Of a DNA stretch of 64,000 nt, positions 54,753 to 64,000 are shown one piece after another. Position 1 is the stretch's first letter. The number at the start of each line of letters is the position of its first letter. A program made the translations under genes and the position numbers. Source of the DNA: Providencia rettgeri (GTDB lineage Bacteria > Pseudomonadota > Gammaproteobacteria > Enterobacterales > Enterobacteriaceae); contig NZ_CP059348.1 in the NCBI RefSeq assembly GCF_013702265.1, positions 372,001 to 436,000 on the forward strand, given 5' to 3'. Under the pieces are notes generated by a model that was given only the letters and a program-made list of their open reading frames with translations, searched no databases and was not told the DNA's origin.

Positions 54753-56126
54753 TTAGTAGAAGATGCCGATAATTGCGCAGTGAGCCACAAAGCCCACCAT
54801 CAACGGTATGGCAGTTCGTTTCACCACATCGAATGGCTGAAGTTTGGCACCACTGGATACGGCGATTATCACCCCCGAAACCGGAGACATACCGCGCCCC
54901 ATATGAGAAGCCTGCTGCATTGGCAGGATCATCGCAATTGGGTTAACCCCCATGCTGTGTGCAATTTGTGGGATCAATTCCACGAATGCTAAGAATGGTG
55001 CGTTACCAGAACCCATAATAATCGCGGCGGCTAAGGTGACTAATGCGAACACAATCGCCATTGCAAACGGTGGTAAACCAACGGATTCAGCGCCAAGGAT
55101 TAACTGGTCGATGGCACCACTGACTTTGATCCCGTGAGCAAACACGCCCGCAGCGACTAACAGCCCGACTACGTTACTGAACGCATGCCCCATCCCATTC
55201 AAAAAGGTTTGAAAGCCATTACACACTTGCTTGAAGTTACGTACTCGGATGGTTTCCAGTACCATACAAATCGCCATAGCAATCAGTACGATGGTCACAA
55301 CATCGAGATGAATTCCCTCAAAGAACAGGTTGGAAGAGCCGACCGCCATAATTATGGGCAGCATCGGTAAAATGGCATAGTAGCCCGGTACCGATTTGGT
55401 TGTTGCTTCTTTATCGTGAGACTGGACTGCTTTACCGATTTCAGGGACGAAACCCTGTTTTCGGTCACAATGACGTTGCCAGAAAATATGGGTAATACCG
55501 ACCACTAGCACCGTGGCTAATGCCGCAGGCCCTTGGTAGTAAAGGACATATTCAACGACAGACATATCAACGGCTTTCGCACCACGGATAGCATCAATCG
55601 CGGTTGGTGTATAAGCAACCCCAAGGGATGTTGCGATAACCCCAGCGGCAGAGGCAGGAGAGAGTCCCAAACCAATCATAATTGGGAACATCGTACCCAT
55701 TAACAGCACGGCTAAGCCTGTCGCCGATGGAATAGCTAACTGTAAGATACTCGCTAACAAGAATGAGAAAAATAGCAGCACATAAGGCGAACGCATATTT
55801 TTCAGAGGCTTAGTTGCAACACGTACCACAGCTTCGTTGGCACCGATATGATCCATATAGTGAGCAAAACCCATTAATGCCATGATCATCAGACCAAGAT
55901 CAGCAGCACGGCTACTAAATAGGTCGCGCATCACTTCAAACGGATCAAGCCAAGTAATGCCCGTGGTTGCGACGCTTTTCGGTAGGATCGGACCCCAGCC
56001 TAAGGCTAGAGTGAAAATCATCAATGCCAAACCCGCAATTAATAACACGGGTTCAGCTTTGTATCCCTTCAAAATAAAGCGAGCAACCAAAACAACGATA
56101 ATCAGAACCGTTAGAATTGGGATCAT
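54753..56126 (-). CDS. dcuC: Anaerobic C4-dicarboxylate transporter of the DcuC family
   Basis: A 457-residue inner-membrane protein with about 12 hydrophobic segments, DcuC-like throughout (E. coli DcuC 461). DcuC exchanges or exports succinate during fermentation. Family blocks include GFAHYMDHIGANEA, LQLAIPSATGLAVLLMGTMF and GSGNAPFLAFVELIP. It could equally be the DcuD-type paralogue. Its ATG overlaps the pepT stop by 4 bp, so it is translated from the pepT message. Confidence 0.88.
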   Translation of the reverse strand: MIPILTVLIIVVLVARFILKGYKAEPVLLIAGLALMIFTLALGWGPILPKSVATTGITWLDPFEVMRDLFSSRAADLGLMIMALMGFAHYMDHIGANEAVVRVATKPLKNMRSPYVLLFFSFLLASILQLAIPSATGLAVLLMGTMFPIMIGLGLSPASAAGVIATSLGVAYTPTAIDAIRGAKAVDMSVVEYVLYYQGPAALATVLVVGITHIFWQRHCDRKQGFVPEIGKAVQSHDKEATTKSVPGYYAILPMLPIIMAVGSSNLFFEGIHLDVVTIVLIAMAICMVLETIRVRNFKQVCNGFQTFLNGMGHAFSNVVGLLVAAGVFAHGIKVSGAIDQLILGAESVGLPPFAMAIVFALVTLAAAIIMGSGNAPFLAFVELIPQIAHSMGVNPIAMILPMQQASHMGRGMSPVSGVIIAVSSGAKLQPFDVVKRTAIPLMVGFVAHCAIIGIFY

Positions 56127-57376
56127 GCTTTAGCTCCTGGCTTGAAACGTTCAGCCGTAATTTGTACCACTTGTTTTAAAACATCACTGGCGGCATACAG
56201 GGATTTCACTGACAGATATTCATAAATCGAGTGGAAGTTATGAGCACCGGTGAAAATATTCGGGCAAGGAAGTCCATTTTGTGAAAGCGCGGCTCCATCA
56301 TAGCCTCCACGCATTGGGATCACTTTTGGCGTAATACCACAGGCTTCATAAGCGGCGTGGGCAATATCGATTGGGTAACGGTTTTCACCTTGCAGGCTGT
56401 TGAACACGTTTGAGTAACGGTCAGCTAAAGTGCAAGTGACACTTTCTGGTCCCCATAAGTCTTCACAGTGACCCGCTAATTTTTTCAGGAATGCCATACG
56501 AGCGCGGTAGCCCTCTTCGGTGAAGTCACGCACATCCATTTTCAGCACTGTGCGAGCGCTGTTACCGGACATCTGCTTAACCCAGTAATAACCTTCACGG
56601 TTTTCGGTATATTCAGGTGCTTCGCCGCCTGGCAGCATCGCGATAAATTTCTGTGCCATTAGCAGGGAGTTCACCAGTTTGCCTTTCGCAGACATTGGGT
56701 GAGCTGATTTACCTGTAAAGACGATTTCAACATCCCCCGCGTTCCAATTTTCGTACACCAACTCGCCAATACCACAGCAATCTAGGGTGTAAGCAAAATC
56801 GGCGCCAAATTCTTTTACATCAAACACTTTCGCACCGCGTAGACCTTGTTCTTCATCCGGAACGAAGCCCACTTTGATGTCCCCGTGTTTGATGTCTGGG
56901 TTTTGTTTAAAGTACTGCAACATATCCATTATCGAGGCGATAGCCGCTTTATCATCAGCGCCTAACAGGCTGGTACCGTCGGTGACGATGATGTCATCAC
57001 CAAGGTAATTTTCTAATTCTGGGAACTCACTTTTACGCAGGTAAATATTGAGTTCTTTGTTCATGCAAATATCTTCGCCGTTGTAAGGCAAAATTTGTGC
57101 TTTGGTGTCGTTAGTCTGTTCTGCGCTGGTATCTAAGTGACCGAAAAATGCTACTGTAGGCACTTTATAATCGAGATTAGAAGGCAGTGTAGCGGTCACG
57201 ATAGCCGTATCACGCAGTTTGATATCCTGTAAGCCTAAGCCTTCTAACTCTTGAACTAACTGTTTGGCAAGAACGCGCTGGCCTTCAGAGGATGGCATGA
57301 TGCCTGCGGCGCCTTTTTCCCTATTCGTGGTGGTGTTAATTTTTGTATAAGAAATAAAACGGTCAACAATATTCAT
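56123..57376 (-). CDS. pepT: Peptidase T (tripeptide aminopeptidase)
   Basis: A cytoplasmic M20 zinc aminopeptidase that removes N-terminal residues from tripeptides. The protein shows the metal ligands FFGHLDTS, GADDKAA, PDEEQGLRG and the late TGAHNFHSIYEY. The frame starts at 57385, but the in-frame ATG at 57376 (MNIVDRFISYTKINTTT) has GGAG at proper spacing and fits the family. First gene of pepT-dcuC. Salmonella pepT is FNR-activated in anaerobiosis; no full FNR box was found here. Confidence 0.94.
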   Translation of the reverse strand: MNIVDRFISYTKINTTTNREKGAAGIMPSSEGQRVLAKQLVQELEGLGLQDIKLRDTAIVTATLPSNLDYKVPTVAFFGHLDTSAEQTNDTKAQILPYNGEDICMNKELNIYLRKSEFPELENYLGDDIIVTDGTSLLGADDKAAIASIMDMLQYFKQNPDIKHGDIKVGFVPDEEQGLRGAKVFDVKEFGADFAYTLDCCGIGELVYENWNAGDVEIVFTGKSAHPMSAKGKLVNSLLMAQKFIAMLPGGEAPEYTENREGYYWVKQMSGNSARTVLKMDVRDFTEEGYRARMAFLKKLAGHCEDLWGPESVTCTLADRYSNVFNSLQGENRYPIDIAHAAYEACGITPKVIPMRGGYDGAALSQNGLPCPNIFTGAHNFHSIYEYLSVKSLYAASDVLKQVVQITAERFKPGAKA

Positions 57377-57391
57377 TATTCTCATTCTCCA

Positions 57392-57406
57392 GCATCATCG
57401 TGATGC
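57392..57406. repeat. Short perfect dyad in the pepT leader
   Basis: GCATCA-TCG-TGATGC, 16 bp upstream of the chosen pepT start. It may be an operator or an mRNA hairpin near the ribosome-binding site. Confidence 0.4.
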
Positions 57407-57892
57407 ATTATTTTTATACTTTCATTATGGCAATGAAGACAAACATCACTTCGTTGCAATATTCTTTTATCATGAATAACGACAAAATAAATATCTGACC
57501 AGTTATTTTTTTGACTAAAGACACAGAGTGATTAAAAAAGAGGAATAGAAGTGGCAATATTTAATTATTAAATTAGAATATGCATCACAAAATACTCAAC
57601 GGAAGATTAATTTATCTAGTTGATATAAATAAAGTATTTTTGGTTGGTTACCGCTGGTTATATTTAATGCTAGATATTCAACTTTCCTAACTTAAATTGT
57701 TATTTAACGAAGATAATAAAAATTTAAAATTCAGTTATACTATTATCATAATGTCATCGTAGTTTTAAAAACTATTAAAATATTTTTTAAATATTATTAA
57801 TATTTTAATTCAGCCTGACTAATGACGTATTCTTTTAGTTTTTGTGATCAGATTAATATTATTATTTAAAAATCAAACGTCATATTCTCCAA
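57407..57892. other. AT-rich region between pepT and thiH
   Basis: About 490 bp that contains the pepT promoter region. A TTGATATAAATAAA sequence at 57620-57633 resembles only half of an FNR site. No reading frame or RNA was recognised. Confidence 0.4.
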
Positions 57893-57944
57893 GTTCCATT
57901 TAATGGGAAATATTCTATTCAATATTTCCCATTGAAAATGGAAC
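57893..57944 (-). terminator. Long hairpin immediately downstream of thiH
   Basis: On the minus strand, GTTCCATTT and AAATGGAAC form the base and AATGGGAAATATT pairs with AATATTTCCCATT, giving a stem of over 20 bp around a short loop. It begins 2 bp after the thiH stop. There is no T-run, so it may act by protecting the 3' end as well as by terminating. Confidence 0.65.
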
Positions 57945-57946
57945 CG

Positions 57947-59068
57947 TTAACGTCCTAAGTAGCCATCCCAATCTTTCCAAACAGGTTGTAGCCCTGCTTG
58001 CACTAAGGCGTGGGCGACTTGTGCAGCACTACGATTATCGTGGGGCGAGAACTGCTCTAGCTCGGTTTTCGAATCCGCATAGCCTCCTGGTTGAGTTTTA
58101 GAGCCCGCACTGACACTGTTGATAGCCAGCGGTACCACATGATCCCGAAAATAAGGAGATTCTCGGGTGGACAGCGACAATTCCACAGTCGGGGCAAGCA
58201 AGCGAAATGCACAGATTAACTGAACCAGCTCCGCATCCCCCATCAGTGAGGCGGGCTCGATTCCCCCTGCACAAGGGCGCAGGCGTGGAAATGAAATGGA
58301 ATAGCGGCTCTGCCAATAGTATTGCTGCATATACAGCAGATGTTCTGCCACCATATAACAATCCGTTCGCCAGCTACTGGAAAGCCCAATTAATGCTCCC
58401 AATCCAATTTTATCAACACCCGCTTGGCCAAGGCGCTCTGGCGTTGCTAATCGCCAATGAAAATCCTGTTTTTTGCCTTTTAAATGATGAAGTTGATAAG
58501 TCGGCTCATGGTAGGTTTCTTGGTATACCATCACGCCATCTAATCCCAAGGTTTTTAGCTCGCGATATTCTTCGGTTGATAAGGGTTGAACCTCCATCAT
58601 GAGCGAACTGAAATAGGAGCGGATCACTGGGATATGGCGGCGAAAATAGTCCATTCCGACTTTGGTTTGATGTTCACCCGTTACCAAGAGCAAACTGTCA
58701 AAACCGATTTGGCGGATGGTTTCACATTCACGGACAATTTCGGCGTCATCGAGGGTTTTGCGCTTAATGCGGTTGCTCATCGAAAACCCGCAATAGGTAC
58801 AGTCATTGGCACATAAATTGGAAAGGTACAGAGGAACATAAAATCCAACAGTATGACCAAAACGTTGACGTGTTAAGCGCTGCGCCTTTTGTGCCATCGG
58901 TTCGATGTAATGCCGCCCAGCAGGGGAAAGTAGCGCCATAAAGTCATCGAGAGTCAATGTATCACTCTGCAATGCTTGCTCTACATCCGCGGCGGTTTTG
59001 CTATTGATCTGTAATGTGAGATCGTCCCAATCCAGCTGTTCCCAACGCTCCCGAAAGCTTTCAATCAT
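57947..59068 (-). CDS. thiH: 2-iminoacetate synthase ThiH
   Basis: A radical-SAM enzyme that cleaves tyrosine to dehydroglycine (2-iminoacetate) and p-cresol for thiazole synthesis. The 373-residue protein has the [4Fe-4S] motif C86, C90, C93 in [10 protein letters not shown], then [12 protein letters not shown]. It acts with ThiG, whose stop codon region it overlaps by 4 bp. Last gene of the operon. Confidence 0.97.
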   Translation of the reverse strand: MIESFRERWEQLDWDDLTLQINSKTAADVEQALQSDTLTLDDFMALLSPAGRHYIEPMAQKAQRLTRQRFGHTVGFYVPLYLSNLCANDCTYCGFSMSNRIKRKTLDDAEIVRECETIRQIGFDSLLLVTGEHQTKVGMDYFRRHIPVIRSYFSSLMMEVQPLSTEEYRELKTLGLDGVMVYQETYHEPTYQLHHLKGKKQDFHWRLATPERLGQAGVDKIGLGALIGLSSSWRTDCYMVAEHLLYMQQYYWQSRYSISFPRLRPCAGGIEPASLMGDAELVQLICAFRLLAPTVELSLSTRESPYFRDHVVPLAINSVSAGSKTQPGGYADSKTELEQFSPHDNRSAAQVAHALVQAGLQPVWKDWDGYLGR

Positions 59069-59838
59069 TGCAGCGCCTCCAAAAATTGAGTCAGAGGGCT
59101 GGATGCCTCTGCTCGCTGTTTGGGTGCCGCAAGCCCACTTTGACGAGCGAGTTGTGCCGCTTCAACTGCCATTTTAAAGGCTTGTGCCATTAATACGGGC
59201 TGTTTAGCGACAGCGATGGCTGTATTGACTAGTACCGCATCAGCCCCCATTTCAATGGCTTCGGCAGCGTGGCTAGGGGCACCAATTCCTGCATCCACCA
59301 CCACGGGTACATTGGCCTGTTCGATGATAATTTGCAGCATCTCCTTGGTCACTAAGCCTTTATTGGTACCAATTGGCGCGCCGAGAGGCATCACCGCCGC
59401 GCAGCCCACTTCTTCCAGTCGCTTACATAACACGGGATCCGCGCTGCAATAAGGCAACACGACAAACCCTTCTTTAACCAGTTGCTCTGCGGCGAGTAAC
59501 GTTTCAATAGGATCTGGCAATAAGTAACGGACATCGGGATGGATTTCGAGTTTTACCCAATGAGTGCCGAGCGCTTCACGAGCGAGACGTGCGGCAAAAA
59601 TAGCTTCTTGGGCATTCTTCGCGCCGGACGTGTTGGGAAGTAACTTAACTCCCAACTCTTGAAGTGGCTGCAAAATACCGTCATCTTGCCCGCGTAAATT
59701 AACGCGCTTCATCGCCATGGTCACCAGCTGGCTACCCGATGCTTGGATGGCTTGCTGCATTAATGTTGGATTGGCAAACTTGCCTGTTCCAGTAAATAAA
59801 CGTGACTGAAAAGTGACATCAGCAATTTTTAACATCAT
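59065..59838 (-). CDS. thiG: Thiazole synthase ThiG
   Basis: ThiG condenses 1-deoxyxylulose-5-P, dehydroglycine and sulfur from ThiS thiocarboxylate into the thiazole phosphate. The 257-residue TIM-barrel protein has [10 protein letters not shown], the Schiff-base lysine in [10 protein letters not shown], and [20 protein letters not shown]. Two ATG codons at 59838 and 59835 are possible; the first shares a base with the thiS stop (TAATG). Confidence 0.97.
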   Translation of the reverse strand: MMLKIADVTFQSRLFTGTGKFANPTLMQQAIQASGSQLVTMAMKRVNLRGQDDGILQPLQELGVKLLPNTSGAKNAQEAIFAARLAREALGTHWVKLEIHPDVRYLLPDPIETLLAAEQLVKEGFVVLPYCSADPVLCKRLEEVGCAAVMPLGAPIGTNKGLVTKEMLQIIIEQANVPVVVDAGIGAPSHAAEAIEMGADAVLVNTAIAVAKQPVLMAQAFKMAVEAAQLARQSGLAAPKQRAEASSPLTQFLEALQ

Positions 59839-60038
59839 TAGCCCCCTGCGATAGCTTGAAACAGCAGAATGTTGTCTTGTTCATTCAAAAAATGGCTCTC
59901 CCACTGGCTTTTGGGAATGATTATTTGGTTAATCGCCAGTGCTGAGCCGGATGTACTTTGCCCGAGTTGTGTTAATAGCTGGTGGACGGTTATGGGCGAT
60001 TCAACCTCCATCGGCTGGTCATTGATTATGATATGCAT
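59838..60038 (-). CDS. thiS: Sulfur carrier protein ThiS
   Basis: A ubiquitin-fold sulfur carrier of 66 residues, ending in the required Gly-Gly (FQAIAGG), which ThiF adenylates. The frame is open 19 codons upstream, but the ATG at 60038 ([15 protein letters not shown]) gives the family length. It overlaps thiF by 13 bp. Confidence 0.95.
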   Translation of the reverse strand: MHIIINDQPMEVESPITVHQLLTQLGQSTSGSALAINQIIIPKSQWESHFLNEQDNILLFQAIAGG

Positions 60039-60773
60039 GTAGCTTCTCGGCAGACGGGACACTGTTTTGATCGAGTTAGTTGCAAGGTATTCCATTGCTG
60101 CTGCTTTCCATCAAACAGGCGCAGTTTTCCACTTAACGGAGAGGGTAACCCCACCAGCAATTTGATGGCTTCCAACGCTTGTAACGTGCCAATCACACCT
60201 ACCACTGGCCCCAATACTCCCGCTGTGCGGCAGTTACGTTGAGGCTCTTCTTGGTCGGGATACAAGCAGGCGTAGCAGCCCGATTGAAAAGGCGGCTCAA
60301 GTACCATCAATTGCCCGCCAAAGCCAACGGCACTGCCACTGACGAGCGGGATATTGCTAATGACGCACGCGGCATTGACCGCATGGCGAGTGGCCATGTT
60401 GTCACAGCAATCCAGCACTAAATCCACCTGCTCCACTAAGGGAAGTAAACTTTCAGCATCCAGCTTTTGTTGGAAAATGCGCGTCTTGGTATGGGGATTA
60501 AGCCGCTTTAAACGCGCTGCGGCCAGCTGAGCTTTCGACTGGTTAATATCCTGTGTGTCATACAGCACTTGGCGCTGCAAGTTAGACACATGCAGGTCAT
60601 CATGATCCGCTATCCATAGTTCACCGACACCCGCTCCCGCGAGATACAAACTTGCAGGGGAGCCTAGTCCACCTAAACCGACAATCAAAACCTTGCTCTG
60701 TTTGAGTTTTTGTTGCCCTTCAGGACTGACATCCTCAAGCAGCAATTGGCGGCTATAACGCATAAATTCGAGA

Positions 60774-60784
<11 letters not shown>
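60026..60784 (-). CDS. thiF: ThiS adenylyltransferase ThiF
   Basis: An E1-like enzyme that adenylates the ThiS C terminus prior to sulfur transfer. The 252-residue protein has the nucleotide loop [20 protein letters not shown], zinc cysteine pairs CYACLYP and CPVCRE, and the conserved [10 protein letters not shown]. It resembles MoeB, but the operon context settles ThiF. Confidence 0.95.
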
Positions 60785-63420
<2,636 letters not shown>

Positions 63421-63558
63421 TCACAGGCTATAGGGCGTAAAGCGCTAATAGCGGGTTTATCGAAAGAAAGTTGCTTGTCTGGAGTTCGGAGGAGTAATGG
63501 TAAGGCGTTGCGGCTAGTTTTTCGCCAAATAAATGAGCGAAAATTGCGCTGAATGATT

Positions 63559-63660
63559 ACTCTTGTTCCCTTCGCGGGTATTAACCCGATCAGGTTCCGC
63601 GGATCCCGAATTAACGGTCTCAGCCTGATGCAAATGCATACTAGGCACTCCGACAAGAGT
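63559..63660 (-). promoter_or_regulatory. TPP riboswitch (thi box)
   Basis: On the minus strand: ACTCTTGTCGGAGTGCC, then CAGGCTGAGACCG, then GAACCTGATC, GGTTAATACC and GCGAAGGGAACAAGAGT. These are the conserved TPP aptamer elements, with outer P1 arms ACTCTTGT/ACAAGAGT. It lies 157 bp upstream of thiC and represses the operon when TPP is abundant. A reading frame antisense-overlapping it and thiC (63072-63656, minus) is not a gene. Confidence 0.97.
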
Positions 63661-63689
63661 TAATCAGTATAGAGTTTCCCCGCCATTCT

Positions 63690-63795
63690 TCAAGCGATAA
63701 GTGCGTTGGCTTCTCTCGGCTACCCTAGTCACATACTTATGTATGCTCCTAGGGATATCCTCGCTTGCCGCCTTCTTCTAGCTTGAATAATTTAG
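63690..63795. repeat. ERIC repeat, copy 2
   Basis: Shares with copy 1 the core CCCTAGTCACATACTT, TATGCTCCTAGGGATATCC and GCTTGCCGCCTT. It lies between the thiC promoter region and the HAD gene. Boundaries are approximate. Confidence 0.85.
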
Positions 63796-63863
63796 GGGAA
63801 ATCAGTGTATTAGGTAAAAAAACAAAACCTAGAAATTAAAAATTAAAGATTAAAAATGGGGTT

Positions 63864-64000
63864 TTACAAACTCCACGAATATTGCGGCCAGTGGTTTTCA
63901 GTGGCGGCTTGGAGAAGGCGCGGGTCGCCGTTGATGATGAACGTCTCATCGGCGAAATGACACATTGGTAAGTCATTGGCGGAATCGGTGTAGAAATAAA
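63864..64000 (-). CDS. HAD-superfamily (subfamily IB-like) phosphatase, C-terminal fragment
   Basis: Only the last 45 codons are in the window, ending at TAA 63864-63866. They read YFYTDSANDLPMCHFADETF, then NGDPRLLQAATENHWPQYSW. YTDSANDLPM is HAD motif IV (DSxxD/DSxND), followed by the typical DPRL segment of SerB/PgpC-like enzymes. The precise substrate cannot be told. Confidence 0.75.
   Translation of the reverse strand, partial: YFYTDSANDLPMCHFADETFIINGDPRLLQAATENHWPQYSWSL

Noticed and set aside
57620-57633. FNR-like site upstream of pepT
   Set aside because: Only the TTGAT half matches; the second half reads ATAAA rather than ATCAA.

Overview
The window is a chromosomal segment of a low-GC enterobacterium, most likely Providencia or a close relative in the Morganellaceae. 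Nearly every housekeeping protein (Crp, RpoB, RpoC, EF-Tu, SlyD, YheS and others) reads as a close E. coli homologue, but the DNA is AT-rich and the gene order is rearranged relative to E. coli. Genus is inferred; Proteus or Morganella cannot be excluded from the sequence alone.

Layout. (1) 1-6.9 kb: 3' part of mobA, then yihD-srkA-dsbA, polA, an ERIC repeat, the sRNA Spot 42 (spf) and engB. (2) 7.1-15.5 kb: ppiA, pabA, argD, an AT-rich orphan gene encoding a coiled-coil and Ser/Asn-rich protein, crp, yhfA, prkB, yheU, yheT. (3) 15.5-26.5 kb: about 11 kb of accessory genes inserted between yheT and yheS, which are neighbours in E. coli: a LysE-type exporter, a large PemK/MazF-like protein, a candidate small RNA, the murPQ/murR MurNAc catabolism locus, arginine decarboxylase adiA, a small secreted charged protein, and a two-gene DUF4105/membrane-protein pair. 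(4) 26.5-35.3 kb: yheS, kefGB, yheV, slyD, slyX, fkpA, yheO, tusDCB. (5) 35.3-52.5 kb: the str operon (rpsL-rpsG-fusA-tuf) runs straight into secE-nusG-rplKA-rplJL-rpoBC, two loci that are far apart in E. coli. (6) 52.5-57.9 kb: a PNPOx-like gene, a von Willebrand A-domain protein with a Cys/His-rich tail, and the overlapping pepT-dcuC pair. (7) 57.9-64 kb: the thiCEFSGH thiamine operon behind a TPP riboswitch, a second ERIC element, and the 3' end of a HAD-family phosphatase gene.

How the genes work together. The translation/transcription block carries the expected control devices: a str promoter, L11 and L10 leaders, an attenuator before rpoB and strong terminators. The tus genes supply sulfur relay for tRNA thiolation beside the ribosomal genes. 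murPQ imports MurNAc and opens it, under MurR and probably CRP, whose own gene lies in the window. The thi operon makes the thiazole and pyrimidine halves of thiamine and joins them. pepT with dcuC suggests anaerobic peptide and dicarboxylate use.

The parts least explained by known biology are the 10.2-11.7 kb orphan, the PemK-like fusion, the Spot 42-like candidate RNA at 17.3 kb, the Cys/His enzyme pair at 24.2-26.1 kb and the vWA protein at 53.7 kb. No rRNA, tRNA, CRISPR array, integrase or transposase was recognised.
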